Shown here piece after piece: positions 8,776 through 16,954 of a stretch of DNA of 64,000 nt. The notes beneath the pieces were generated by a model. It had not been told where the DNA came from and did not search any database. It saw only the letters and a program-made list of their open reading frames with translations. The position numbers and the translations under genes are program-made. Where the stretch lies: NCBI RefSeq assembly GCF_016865425.1, contig NZ_AP023355.1:4648198-4712197 (forward strand), read 5' to 3'. This stretch comes from Actinocatenispora thailandica (GTDB lineage: Bacteria > Actinomycetota > Actinomycetes > Mycobacteriales > Micromonosporaceae). Every line of letters starts with the position of its first letter. Positions within the stretch are counted from its first letter, which is position 1.

Positions 8776-10001
8776 CCCGGCTCCGCCCACTCGACGGGCA
8801 TCCGGTAGATGCCGTAGATGCTGGCATCGTCCTTGTACGGCAGTTCGTCGACGGCGCCGGCCAGCCGCAGGCCGGGGATGCGCCGCAGGACGGTGTCGAA
8901 CACGACGGCCAGCTCGACCCGGGCCAGGTTCTGGCCGAGGCACTGGTGCGGGCCGAACCCGAACGCGACGTGGTGCCGGGCGCCGCGGTCGAGGTCCAGC
9001 TCGTCGGGGTGTTCGAACGAGGCCGGATCGTGGTTGGCGGACAGCCCGAGCGCGACGACCCCCTCCCCCGGGCCGATCCGCCGCTCGCCGATCTCGACGG
9101 CCTCGGTCGTCACCCGCGAGGTCACCGAGTCGACGATGGTGAAGTACCGCAGCATCTCCTCCACGGCGAGCGGGGTGCGGGACGGGTCGGCGCGCAGCGC
9201 GACCGCCTCGTCCGGATGTTCGAGGAGCGCGAGGATGCCGAGGGAGATCATGTTGGCGGTGGTTTCGTGCCCGGCGATCAGCAGGAGCGCCGCGAGCGAG
9301 ACGAGCTCGTCCCGTTCGTAGCGGCCGGCCTCGCGGCGGCGCACGATCTGGCGGCCGATCAGGTCGTCGCCGGGGTCCTGCTCCCAGGCCGCGATCATGC
9401 CGTCCAGGTAGGACATCAGCTCGTCCATCGCGGTGCTGCGGGCGGCGCCGCCGACGTCGCGGCGCAGCAGCATGCCGCTGCGCCGCTGGAAGAAGTCGTG
9501 GTCGGCGTAGGGGACGCCGAGCAGCTCGCAGATCACCAGCGAGGGCACCGGCAGCGACAGCATCTCGACCAGGTCGACCGGGCCGCCGGCGGCGAGCATG
9601 GCGTCGATGCGTTCGTCCACGATCTGCTGGATACGCGGCCGCATCGCCTCGGCCCGCCGCACGGTGAACTCGCCGACGACCAGCCGGCGTGCCGCGGTGT
9701 GCTCGGCGCCGTCCATGCCGATCATCGAGAGCGGCCGGATCGGCTGGGTCGGGGCCTCGGCGAACGGTCGCGGGAAGGCGGGGTGACCGCGGTCGGAGCT
9801 GAACCGGCGTCCGTCGCCGAGCACGGCCCGTACGTCCGCGTGCCGGGCGACCAGCCAGGCGTCCTGGCCGCTGGGTAGCCGGGCGGGGACCGGCCCGGTG
9901 TCGCGTAACCGGGCCAGGTCCGCTGGTGGTTCGAACGGGCAGCGCCGCTCGATCGGGTAGGTCGGGGAAGCGGGTACGGGCGTCTCCGGTGTCGTGACCA
10001 C
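8766..10001 (-). CDS. Cytochrome P450
   Basis: 411 residues from a GTG at 10001 preceded by GGTGGGAG. Diagnostic motifs: I-helix AGHETTAN, K-helix EEMLR (ExxR) and the heme-ligand loop FGFGPHQCLGQNLAR with the axial cysteine. It is a soluble class I bacterial P450, similar in layout to CYP105/CYP107-type enzymes. It overlaps the ferredoxin gene, and its promoter is shared with a divergent TetR gene across a perfect inverted repeat, so it is probably repressed by that regulator and induced by a ligand or substrate. The substrate is unknown; no biosynthetic cluster surrounds it. Confidence 0.93.
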   Translation of the reverse strand: MVTTPETPVPASPTYPIERRCPFEPPADLARLRDTGPVPARLPSGQDAWLVARHADVRAVLGDGRRFSSDRGHPAFPRPFAEAPTQPIRPLSMIGMDGAEHTAARRLVVGEFTVRRAEAMRPRIQQIVDERIDAMLAAGGPVDLVEMLSLPVPSLVICELLGVPYADHDFFQRRSGMLLRRDVGGAARSTAMDELMSYLDGMIAAWEQDPGDDLIGRQIVRRREAGRYERDELVSLAALLLIAGHETTANMISLGILALLEHPDEAVALRADPSRTPLAVEEMLRYFTIVDSVTSRVTTEAVEIGERRIGPGEGVVALGLSANHDPASFEHPDELDLDRGARHHVAFGFGPHQCLGQNLARVELAVVFDTVLRRIPGLRLAGAVDELPYKDDASIYGIYRMPVEWAEPGCE

Positions 10002-10032
10002 GGTCGTCTCCCACCTGTCGATCCGGATGGTT

Positions 10033-10064
10033 TCCCTCCGGTTGACCGTAGACAACCGGAGGGA
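10033..10064. promoter_or_regulatory. Perfect 12-bp-arm inverted repeat, probable TetR operator
   Basis: TCCCTCCGGTTG (10033-10044) and CAACCGGAGGGA (10053-10064) are exact reverse complements around an 8-bp spacer. The site lies 31 bp upstream of the P450 GTG and about 100 bp before the TetR ATG, between divergent genes. Size and position fit a TetR-family operator controlling both genes. Confidence 0.75.
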
Positions 10065-10166
10065 TTTCGTCCAGATAATCCGCCGAATTATGACGAACCG
10101 GCGCGAGTCACCTGGTGACGGGCCCGCCGTGCAAGAATCCGGGCACCGGCGAGTGGGAGGACGGCA

Positions 10167-10808
10167 ATGACCGACGGCATCCGGATGCGTGCCGACGCGC
10201 GGCGGAACAGGGACCAGCTCATCGCCGCCGCCCGCACCCTGTTCGCCGAGATCGGCCCGGACGTACCGATGGAGGAGATCGCCCGCCGCGCCGGCTGCGG
10301 CATCGGCACCCTGTACCGCCGGTTCCCGGACCGGGCGTCGCTGATCCGCGCCGTCGGGCTGGACAACCTGCAACGCATCCTGGTCGCCGCCCGCGCCGCG
10401 GCCGCCGAGGAGACCGACCCCTGGCAGGCGTTGCGGCGGGTGGTCCGGCTCTCGCTGGACCTGCGCCTGTCCATGCGGCTGTCGGTCTCCGCGGACGAGG
10501 CGCCGGAGAGCTTCCACCGCGATCCGGCCGCCGCCGCGGCCCGCCGGGAGATCCTCGACCTGCTGGACGAGCTGGTCGGCGCGGCGCAGCGCCAGGGCAG
10601 CCTGCGCACCGACGTCGGCGCCGGCGACGTGCTGGGCATGGTGATCATGACGATCCGCCCGCTGCCCGGCTTCGACGAGGACCACCGCGACCTGCTCACC
10701 GAGCGCTGTCTCGGCCTGGTCCTCGACGCTCTCGGTACCGGCGGCGGCGAGGCGCTGCCCGGCCGCCCGCTCGGCCTCGCCGACGTGTTCCCGTTCGCCG
10801 CCGGGTAG
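10167..10808 (+). CDS. TetR/AcrR family transcriptional regulator
   Basis: 213 residues; ATG preceded by GGGAGGACGGCA. The N-terminal helix-turn-helix reads LIAAARTLFAEIGPDVP then MEEIARRAGCGIGTLYRRFPDR, the standard TetR DNA-binding domain. The C-terminal about 150 residues are the ligand-binding/dimerisation domain. It is divergent from the P450-ferredoxin operon and very likely its repressor, with autoregulation through the shared inverted repeat. The ligand is unknown. Confidence 0.92.
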   Translation: MTDGIRMRADARRNRDQLIAAARTLFAEIGPDVPMEEIARRAGCGIGTLYRRFPDRASLIRAVGLDNLQRILVAARAAAAEETDPWQALRRVVRLSLDLRLSMRLSVSADEAPESFHRDPAAAAARREILDLLDELVGAAQRQGSLRTDVGAGDVLGMVIMTIRPLPGFDEDHRDLLTERCLGLVLDALGTGGGEALPGRPLGLADVFPFAAG

Positions 10809-10830
10809 CGGCACCGGCGCCAGCCCGAGG

Positions 10831-11553
10831 TCACCGGGACCGAGACACCACGGCCGTACCGTCCGTCCCGACGCCGCCGCCGGTGACCGCCCGGTCGGTG
10901 GCGGTGCGGGCGTCGGCCAACGAGCGGGCGGCCTGCGGGCGGAACCGGGCCAGCGCCGGGGAGAGGTCGGCGAGGGCCAGCTCGGCGTTGACGAACCGCA
11001 GGTGCTCCGGTGCGACGCCCTGCCGGACGAAGTAGGCCCGCAGGTACGGCGTGTGGAAGTCGTTGCCTTCCTGTGGCGTGCCGGGCCCGTACGCGCCGCC
11101 ACGGGCGCCGAGCACCACCACCCTGGTGTCGCGCAGCAGCGGCGCACCGGTGTCCGGATCGACGTACGCACCGGGGAAGGTGACCCGGTCGATCCACGCC
11201 TTCAGCGCGACCGGTACCGACAGGTTGTACATCGGTGCGCCGATCAGCACCGTGCGCGCGGCCAACAGCTCGTCGATCAGCGGCCGGGACAGCTCCCACT
11301 CGCGCCCCTCGTCGGCGTTGGCGGCCAGTGCGGCGACCCGGTCCAGTGGTATCCCGCCGTGCCGCTCCACCCGGCGGCCGAGCGTGCAGTACCCGGTGCC
11401 GACCGGCGGCACCGGGTCCGCGGCGAGATCGCGGTAGCGGTACGCCGCCGTGGGGTGCGCGGCACGCCAGCGCTCCGCGTACCGGGCGGTCAACTCCCGG
11501 CTGATCGACTCGCCGGACCGGTTGGCGCTGGAATCGAGATGCAGCAACGACAT
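10831..11553 (-). CDS. azoR: FMN-dependent NADH-azoreductase (AzoR family)
   Basis: 240 residues. LLHLDSSANRSGESISREL at the N-terminus is the flavodoxin-like FMN-phosphate loop; APMYNLSVPVALKAWIDRV and VVLGARGGAYGPG are typical AzoR motifs. Members reduce quinones and azo or nitroaromatic compounds with NAD(P)H, probably in quinone or thiol-stress detoxification. AGGAG lies 6 nt before the ATG. It is divergent from an ECF sigma gene. ECF41-type sigma factors are often next to oxidoreductases, so it may belong to that regulon. Confidence 0.9.
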   Translation of the reverse strand: MSLLHLDSSANRSGESISRELTARYAERWRAAHPTAAYRYRDLAADPVPPVGTGYCTLGRRVERHGGIPLDRVAALAANADEGREWELSRPLIDELLAARTVLIGAPMYNLSVPVALKAWIDRVTFPGAYVDPDTGAPLLRDTRVVVLGARGGAYGPGTPQEGNDFHTPYLRAYFVRQGVAPEHLRFVNAELALADLSPALARFRPQAARSLADARTATDRAVTGGGVGTDGTAVVSRSR

Positions 11554-11563
11554 CGTGTTCTCC

Positions 11564-11590
11564 TGTCACCGTGCTGGTGTCGGGTACGTC
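11564..11590 (+). promoter_or_regulatory. Candidate ECF41-type promoter (TGTCACC-N16-CGTC)
   Basis: TGTCACC at 11564-11570 and CGTC at 11587-11590, 16 bp apart, read toward the ECF sigma gene starting 36 bp downstream. The published ECF41 promoter is TGTCACA (-35) with CGTC (-10). One mismatch in eleven positions suggests autoregulation. The spacer length in the family is recalled, not checked. Confidence 0.6.
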
Positions 11591-11626
11591 ATTCCGGTTG
11601 ACGGGGCACGACGGGAAGAGGTGACC

Positions 11627-12502
11627 GTGCAGGTGGACGAGGAGCTGGCGGCCCGGTTCGAGGCGGAACGGGGGCAGCTGCGTGCGGTGGCGTACCGGAT
11701 GCTGGGCTCGCCGGAAGCGGCCGAGGACGCCGTGCAGGAGGCGTGGCTGCGGCTGGGCCGGGTGGACGCGGGCGAGGTGGCCAACCTGGGCGGCTGGCTG
11801 CGCACTGTGGTCACCCGGATCTGCCTGGACGTGCTGCGGACCCGCCGGACCCGCCGCGAGGACCCGACCGGGATGCAGCAACTCGACGAGGTGCCCGGCA
11901 CGGGTGCCGGGCCGGCGGACACCGCGGTACTGGCCGACTCGGTCAGCCGGGCGCTGCTGGTGGTGCTGGACACGCTGACGCCGGCCGAGCGGGTCGCGTT
12001 CGTGCTGCACGACATGTTCGCGGTGCCGTTCGACCAGATCGCGCCGATCGTGTCGCGCAGCCCGGTGGCCGCCAAGAAGCTGGCCAGCCGGGCCCGGCAG
12101 AAGGTCCAGGGCACTCCGGCGGTACCGGCGGACGAACTGGCCCGGCAGCGCCGGGTGGTGGCCGCGTTCCTCGCCGCCGCGCGCGCCGGCGACCTGGCCG
12201 GCATCCTCGCCGTACTGGCACCCGACGTGGTGCGCCGGGCCGACCCGGCCGCCCTGGCACCCGGTGCCGCCGCGGTGGTCCGCGGCGCGCAGCAGGTCGC
12301 CCGCGGCACCGTGGCGCTCGCCGGGCGCTCCCGGCAGGCCGAGCTGGTCCTGCTGGATGGGCGGATCGGTGCGATCGTCGCGCCGGGCGGGCGGCTGCGG
12401 TTCGCGCTGGCGTTCGACGTGGACGGCGACCTGATCACCGGGTACGAGGTGATCGCCGATCCGGACCGGCTGGCCCGCCTGGACCTCGCGGTGCTCGACT
12501 GA
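11627..12502 (+). CDS. ECF-family RNA polymerase sigma factor with SnoaL-like C-terminal extension (SigJ/ECF41-like)
   Basis: 291 residues from GTG 11627 (GGGAAGAGG 5 nt upstream; GTG 11621 is an alternative). Region 2: RAVAYRMLGSPEAAEDAVQEAWLRL and GWLRTVVTRICLDVLR. Region 4: LTPAERVAFVLHDMFAVPFDQIAPIVSRSPVAAKKLASRARQ. A C-terminal about 110 residues (FLAAARAGDLAGILAVLAPDV) form the NTF2/SnoaL-like domain that replaces a separate anti-sigma factor in ECF41/SigJ groups. The WLPEP and DGGG signature motifs of canonical ECF41 were not found, so it may be a neighbouring subgroup. No anti-sigma gene is adjacent. Confidence 0.88.
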   Translation: MQVDEELAARFEAERGQLRAVAYRMLGSPEAAEDAVQEAWLRLGRVDAGEVANLGGWLRTVVTRICLDVLRTRRTRREDPTGMQQLDEVPGTGAGPADTAVLADSVSRALLVVLDTLTPAERVAFVLHDMFAVPFDQIAPIVSRSPVAAKKLASRARQKVQGTPAVPADELARQRRVVAAFLAAARAGDLAGILAVLAPDVVRRADPAALAPGAAAVVRGAQQVARGTVALAGRSRQAELVLLDGRIGAIVAPGGRLRFALAFDVDGDLITGYEVIADPDRLARLDLAVLD

Positions 12503-12634
12503 CCGCAACGCTCGACCGGCATGCCGGCGTCGGTACCGCCGGCGCGTTTCGCCGAGCGTGTCCGGATCGGTACGAGCGGGGTTCGGGTCCGGGCACGCGA
12601 TGATCACCCGTGGGGCTGCCGATAGCCTGAGGGC

Positions 12635-13219
12635 ATGACGTCTCGGCGCGGGCTGCGAGAGCAGGCGTACTACGTCGGATTCCGGGTCTTTCACCGGCTG
12701 CCGATGAAGGTGCGCCGGCGCATCGTGCGTACCGTGGCTCCGACCTACACGCTGGGTGGGGTGACGCTGCTGCTGGACGTGCACAGCGTCGGCGACACCC
12801 CGGCGCCGCGCATCCCGGACACCGCCCGGATCCTGCTGCTGCGCCAGCCGCCCGGGTTCGGCTGGTCGCTGCCCGGCGGGCTGATCGACCGCGGCGAGTC
12901 GCCGCTGCAGTGCGCCGCCCGCGAGCTGCGCGAGGAGACCGGGGTGCGGCTGCCGCTGGACGCGTTCGTGCCGGCCGTGCCGAACGCGGTGGTGCACCCG
13001 CGCGGCCAGTGGGTCGACACGGTGTTCGTGGCGCACGTCGACCCGGCCGACCATCCGGCCCAGGCGGACGGCATCGAGGTGGACGAGCTGGCCTGGCATC
13101 CGGTCACCGACCTGCCTCGGCTCACCCTGCCCACCGCGCGGCTGGTCGCCCGGTACGGGCTGGGGCCGCTCGCCAACGCCGACGACCCGGACACCGCGGT
13201 GTTCAGCCTTGACCGCTGA
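12635..13219 (+). CDS. Nudix hydrolase
   Basis: 194 residues; ATG with GAGGGC upstream. A complete Nudix box occupies residues 82-104 (G82, E88, R96-E97, E100-E101, G103). It hydrolyses a nucleoside diphosphate linked to another moiety; the exact substrate is not predictable. A basic N-terminal stretch (MKVRRRIVRTVAPTYTLGG) precedes it. Its end overlaps the start of the nucleotidyltransferase gene by 11 bp, so the two are probably translationally coupled and may share a pathway. Confidence 0.88.
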   Translation: MTSRRGLREQAYYVGFRVFHRLPMKVRRRIVRTVAPTYTLGGVTLLLDVHSVGDTPAPRIPDTARILLLRQPPGFGWSLPGGLIDRGESPLQCAARELREETGVRLPLDAFVPAVPNAVVHPRGQWVDTVFVAHVDPADHPAQADGIEVDELAWHPVTDLPRLTLPTARLVARYGLGPLANADDPDTAVFSLDR

Positions 13220-14051
13220 TCCCACCCGCGCCGGGCCGGACCATCGAGCACCGGGCGCGCCCGGGGAGCTGTGTGCGGTGGTGCTGGCCGCCGGTGAGGG
13301 ACGACGGTTGCGGCCGCTGACCGAGCTGGTGCCCAAGCCGCTGTGCCCGGTGGCGAACGTGTCGCTGCTGGACCGGGCGTTGCAGCGACTGGCCGCGGCC
13401 GGCATCACCGAGGTGGCCGTCAACGCCTGCTACCGCGCCGACGACATCGTCGAACACCTGGCCGACCGGCCGGTACGGGTGTCGGTCGAGGCACCGCCCG
13501 CGCTGGGCACCGGCGGCGGGGTGGCCCGGCTGCGGGACTGGATCGACGGCCGGGACGTGCTGGTGTGCAACGCCGACGGCTACCTCGCCGACGGTGCCGC
13601 CGCCGCCCGGTCGCTGCTGTCCGGTTGGGATCGGAGGCGGTTCCGGCTGCTCACCGTGCACGACGAGGCGCGCGGCGACTTCGGCACCCCGGTACGCACC
13701 GAACGGTTCGCCGGGATGAGCCTGATGAGCTGGCGGCAGGTGTGCGCGCTGCCGGCCGGTACCAGCGAGCTGCAGGTGCCGTGGCGGCGCGCCGAAGCGG
13801 CCGGTGAGCTGGACCTGGTCGACTTCGCCGGCGTGTTCGTCGACTGCGGTACGCCCCGGGACTACCTCGCCGCGAACCTGCACGCCAGCGGCGGCACCAG
13901 CGTGGTCGGCGCCGGCGCCGAGGTGGCCGGCCGGCTGGTCCGCAGCGTGGTCTGGCCGGGCGCGACGGTCACCGCGGGCGAGACCCTCACCGACACGATC
14001 CGCGCCGTCACCCCCACCGGTCGGCCGCTCACCGTGCACGCCATCCGCTGA
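13209..14051 (+). CDS. Sugar-phosphate nucleotidyltransferase-like protein
   Basis: 280 residues from a TTG at 13209 that overlaps the Nudix gene. VVLAAGEGRRLRPLTELVPKPL is the GxGxRxxPLT...PKP signature of NTP-transferases that make NDP-sugars. Downstream, VCNADGYLAD is the metal-binding aspartate motif, and VVWPGATVTAGETL resembles the left-handed helix tail. About 280 residues is shorter than GlmU or GDP-mannose enzymes. It likely activates a sugar 1-phosphate; the sugar is unknown. Start codon choice rests on the overlap and is moderately certain. Confidence 0.82.
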   Translation: MTADPTRAGPDHRAPGAPGELCAVVLAAGEGRRLRPLTELVPKPLCPVANVSLLDRALQRLAAAGITEVAVNACYRADDIVEHLADRPVRVSVEAPPALGTGGGVARLRDWIDGRDVLVCNADGYLADGAAAARSLLSGWDRRRFRLLTVHDEARGDFGTPVRTERFAGMSLMSWRQVCALPAGTSELQVPWRRAEAAGELDLVDFAGVFVDCGTPRDYLAANLHASGGTSVVGAGAEVAGRLVRSVVWPGATVTAGETLTDTIRAVTPTGRPLTVHAIR

Positions 14052-14154
14052 CCGCACGGCGGTTGCCGGCGATCGGGGCCGGCCGGGTCGATAGCATGAA
14101 CGGCCGGCGGCGTGGCCGAACGCCGCGGCGCAGGTCGACAGCAAGGAGCAGACG

Positions 14155-14442
14155 GTGATCACCGCGATCGTCCTCATCCAGTGCGAGACCGACTCGATCC
14201 CCGAGGTGGCGGGCGCCCTGGCGGCGCTGCCCGGCGTCAGCGAGGTCTATTCGACGGCGGGCAACGTCGACCTGATCGCGGTGGTCCGGGTCCGCGAATT
14301 CGACCAGATCGCCGACGTGATCGCGGACCGGATCAGCAAGACCACCGGCGTGGTCGACACCGAGACGCACATCGCCTTCCGGGCCTACTCGCAGCACGAC
14401 CTGGAGGAGACCTTCGCGATCGGCTTCGACGACGCGGACTGA
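14155..14442 (+). CDS. Stand-alone Lrp/AsnC ligand-binding (RAM) domain protein
   Basis: 95 residues from GTG 14155 with AAGGAG upstream. MITAIVLIQCETDSIPEVAGALAALPGVSEVYSTAGNVDLIAVVRV is the ferredoxin-like RAM fold of Lrp/AsnC regulators, here without any helix-turn-helix. Such proteins may bind amino acids or modulate full-length Lrp proteins. The next gene starts 4 bp after its stop. Confidence 0.88.
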   Translation: MITAIVLIQCETDSIPEVAGALAALPGVSEVYSTAGNVDLIAVVRVREFDQIADVIADRISKTTGVVDTETHIAFRAYSQHDLEETFAIGFDDAD

Positions 14443-14446
14443 ACCG

Positions 14447-15034
14447 ATGCCGCAGCGCACCGGCCGCGCACCGGTGAACCGCCCGCTGCCACCGCTGGTG
14501 ATGCGGGCGAAGCGGGATGCCGCGGCGGCCGGATTCGGCCGCTCCTGCCGGGACGAGGTGGGCCGACTGCTCGCCACCCTGGCCGGGACGGCCGGGGCCG
14601 GGCCGGTCGGCGAGCTGGGCAGCGGGTACGGCGTGGGTACCGCCTGGCTGCGTACCGGCCTCGCGCCGGGCGCGCGGCTGGTGACCGTGGACCGGGATCC
14701 GGCCGCGGCGGCGGCGACCGGGGCGCTGTTCGCCGGCGACCCGGCGGTGACGGTGCTGGTCGACGACTGGCGGGCCGCGGCCGGGCACGGCCCGTACCGG
14801 CTGCTGTTCTGCGACGGCGGCGGCAAGCAGGGCGGTCCGGACGCGGTGACCGGGCTGGTCGCACCGGGCGGGGTGGTGGTGCTGGACGACTTCACCGCGT
14901 CGTCCGGGTGGCCGCCGACGTTCGGCGGCGAGGTCGATCGGCTGCGGGTGTCCTGGCTGACCGACGAGCGGTTCCTGGCCACCGAGGTCGGTACCGGGCC
15001 GGGGGTCGTGGCCATTGTCGCTACCCGCCGGTAA
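14447..15034 (+). CDS. Class I SAM-dependent methyltransferase (O-methyltransferase-like)
   Basis: 195 residues; ATG follows the RAM gene by 4 bp. VGELGSGYGVGTAWLRTGL is the glycine-rich SAM loop (motif I), LVTVDRDP the acidic residue binding SAM ribose, LLFCDGGGKQGG and VVVLDDFT the later motifs. This resembles catechol-type O-methyltransferases (PF13578/PF01596-like). The substrate is unknown. Confidence 0.8.
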   Translation: MPQRTGRAPVNRPLPPLVMRAKRDAAAAGFGRSCRDEVGRLLATLAGTAGAGPVGELGSGYGVGTAWLRTGLAPGARLVTVDRDPAAAAATGALFAGDPAVTVLVDDWRAAAGHGPYRLLFCDGGGKQGGPDAVTGLVAPGGVVVLDDFTASSGWPPTFGGEVDRLRVSWLTDERFLATEVGTGPGVVAIVATRR

Positions 15035-15044
15035 CATTCCGGGT

Positions 15045-15866
15045 ATGAGCCCCGTCGAGACCCGGTACCTGCCGCGTGGCGACGAGCGGTTGGCGCTGCG
15101 GGTGCATCCGGCCGGCGGCGGGCGGACCGCGGTGCTGCTGCCGGCGATGGGCGTGCCGGCGGCCTACTACGACGCGTTCGCGGCCCGGCTCACCGACGGC
15201 GGTCTCGATGTCGTGGTCGCCGACCTGCGGGGCACCGGCGCCAGTACCCCGCAGCCCACCCGCGCCAGCCGGTACGGGTACTCCGAGCTGGTCGACGACG
15301 TGGCCGCGGTGCTGTCCGCGCTGCGGGCCGAGGCACCGCTGCTGATCGGGCACAGCCTCGGCGGCCACGCCGCGGCGCTGCACCTGGCGCTCGGCGGCAG
15401 CGGCGCCGGGCTGGCGCTGGTCGCCTCCGGCACCCCGTGGAACCGGTTCTACCCCGGCCGGTACGGGGTGGGGCTGCGGGCGGTGACCCCGGTGATCACC
15501 GGGCTGTCCGCCGGCCTCGGCTACTGGCCGGGCCACCGGCTCGGGTTCGGCGGCCGGCAGTCGACCGGCGTGATGCGTGACTGGGCGTACGTGGTGCGCA
15601 CCGGCGACTTCCCGCCGCTGGCCGGGGTCGACGTGGACGCCCGGCTGGCCGACGTCAAGGTCCCGGTGTACGCGGCCAGCGTCGAGGGCGACCGGCTCAC
15701 CCCGCCGGTGACGCTCGACCACTTCGTCGCGAAGTTCGCCGGTACCACCGTCGAGCGGCACCACTACACCGCCGCGGAGTCCGGCGCGCCGATGAACCAC
15801 TTCCGCTGGACCCGCGCCGCCACCCCGCTCGCCGACCGCCTCCTCGCCTTCGAGCGGACCCTCTGA
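15045..15866 (+). CDS. Alpha/beta hydrolase
   Basis: 273 residues from ATG 15045; no strong ribosome site precedes it, so it may be leaderless or poorly initiated. VVADLRGTGAST is a typical strand 4 motif, and LIGHSLGGHAAAL is the nucleophile elbow (GHSLG, serine). The late MNHFRWTR supplies the likely catalytic histidine. The fold is that of an esterase or lipase; the substrate is not predictable. Confidence 0.82.
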   Translation: MSPVETRYLPRGDERLALRVHPAGGGRTAVLLPAMGVPAAYYDAFAARLTDGGLDVVVADLRGTGASTPQPTRASRYGYSELVDDVAAVLSALRAEAPLLIGHSLGGHAAALHLALGGSGAGLALVASGTPWNRFYPGRYGVGLRAVTPVITGLSAGLGYWPGHRLGFGGRQSTGVMRDWAYVVRTGDFPPLAGVDVDARLADVKVPVYAASVEGDRLTPPVTLDHFVAKFAGTTVERHHYTAAESGAPMNHFRWTRAATPLADRLLAFERTL

Positions 15867-15905
15867 GGCGCTGGCGGCGCGGCGCGCGACCGGTGCCGCT
15901 CGGGC

Positions 15906-16220
15906 TCAGTTCTTGGGCTTGTTGTCGACCTGGATGTGGAACTTGACGTTGCTGCCGTCGACCGAGGTGACCTTCACCGTCACGCCGTAGCTCTTGCCGC
16001 TGTCGGTCAGCGTGCAGCGCATCGTGGTGCCGACCTTCGCCTTCAGGCTGCCGGGGCAGGAGATCTTGTCCGGCTTGCGGCCGACCTGGGCGGTCAGCTG
16101 CTGGCTGACCTGCTTCTCGACCTCCGACCGGGACACCGACGAGGTGCCACCGCAGCCGGCCAGCAGCAGGGCGCCAATGGCGGCGACCGCCGCGGTACCC
16201 AGGCGGTTGGTCTTGATCAT
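15906..16220 (-). CDS. DUF4333 lipoprotein
   Basis: 104 residues from ATG 16218-16220 (GAGGGACG upstream). A signal peptide ends in the lipobox LLLAGC with Cys23 as the lipidation site. The mature part (SRSEVEKQVSQQLTAQVGRKPDKISCPGSLKAKVGTTMRCTL) matches the DUF4333 pattern, including two conserved cysteines that could form a disulfide. It is exported and membrane-anchored; function unknown. Confidence 0.85.
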   Translation of the reverse strand: MIKTNRLGTAAVAAIGALLLAGCGGTSSVSRSEVEKQVSQQLTAQVGRKPDKISCPGSLKAKVGTTMRCTLTDSGKSYGVTVKVTSVDGSNVKFHIQVDNKPKN

Positions 16221-16340
16221 CGTCCCTCGCAGCGGGGGATCGGCGGCGGCCACCTCGTCATCGTATTGAGCTGCCCGTGCTGACGGGCCGGGTTCGGCGA
16301 ACCCAGCCGCCCGGCGCGACGGTCCGTCCCGGCGCGAGCC

Positions 16341-16432
16341 GGCCGGCGACCGCTACAGGTATGGGCGGAGTCGGCCGCCGATCGCTACAGGTACGGGCGG
16401 AGCCGGCCGGCGCTCGCTACAGGTATGGGCGG
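16341..16432. repeat. 32-bp direct repeat, three copies, overlapping the HIT gene end
   Basis: CGCTACAGGTAYGGGCGGAG occurs at 16351, 16383 and 16415, exactly 32 bp apart, with similar GGCCGGCG flanks. The third copy contains the last codons and stop (16417) of the HIT protein. The two downstream copies therefore repeat its RPYL-stop tail. Confidence 0.9.
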
Positions 16433-16845
16433 AGCTGTTCGGCGATCGTGTCGGTCTCCGGCACCGACAGCCTCGGCACCTCACCCCACTCGGTACCGCC
16501 GCCGGGCAGCGTGCCGGCGACGTGGAAGTGCACGTGCGGCACCATCTGCCGGGCCGGCACCCCGTTGTTCTGCCAGACGCAGATCCCGTCCGGGTCGTAC
16601 GCGGCGGACAGCGCCCGCGCCGCCCGCTGCACCCCGGCCATCACCGCGGCCGCCTCGTCCGGCGCGAGATCGAGCACGGTGGCGCGGTGCACGATCGGGA
16701 TCACCAGCAGGTGCCCGACGCCGCGCTGCTCCCGGGTGACCATGATCGCCGTCTCGTCGTCCCGGTGCAGGATCGTGTACGGGAAGTCTCCCGCCAGCGT
16801 CCCGCAGAAACTGCACCGCTCCGTTTCCGGAATCGCGATAGCCAC
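16417..16845 (-). CDS. HIT family nucleotide hydrolase/transferase
   Basis: 142 residues from GTG 16845 (GTG 16851 is also possible). HVHFHVAG is the histidine-triad active site. CSFCGTLAGDF near the start is typical of HIT proteins, here with only the CxxC pair. These enzymes hydrolyse purine nucleoside phosphoramidates or dinucleoside polyphosphates. The C-terminal RPYL tail lies in a 32-bp repeat that is duplicated twice downstream. Confidence 0.9.
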   Translation of the reverse strand: MAIAIPETERCSFCGTLAGDFPYTILHRDDETAIMVTREQRGVGHLLVIPIVHRATVLDLAPDEAAAVMAGVQRAARALSAAYDPDGICVWQNNGVPARQMVPHVHFHVAGTLPGGGTEWGEVPRLSVPETDTIAEQLRPYL

Positions 16846-16905
16846 GCCCACATCCTGCCGCACTCCCGCCACCGCGGCGCGGGCAGTGGGAGCCGAACGA
16901 CACGA

Positions 16906-16942
16906 CACGGCCGGGGCACCCCAACGGGATGCCCCGGCCGTG
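16906..16942 (-). terminator. Terminator hairpin of the qcrCAB operon
   Basis: CACGGCCGGGGCA (16906-16918) pairs perfectly with TGCCCCGGCCGTG (16930-16942), 13-bp arms around an 11-nt loop, 13 bp beyond the qcrB stop. Minus-strand RNA continues with moderately U-rich sequence. Confidence 0.8.
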
Positions 16943-16954
16943 ATCGAGCCGTGC

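Noticed and set aside
8581-11553. Biosynthetic gene cluster around the P450
   Set aside because: No synthase, NRPS/PKS, terpene or tailoring neighbours; next genes are azoreductase, sigma factor and housekeeping functions.
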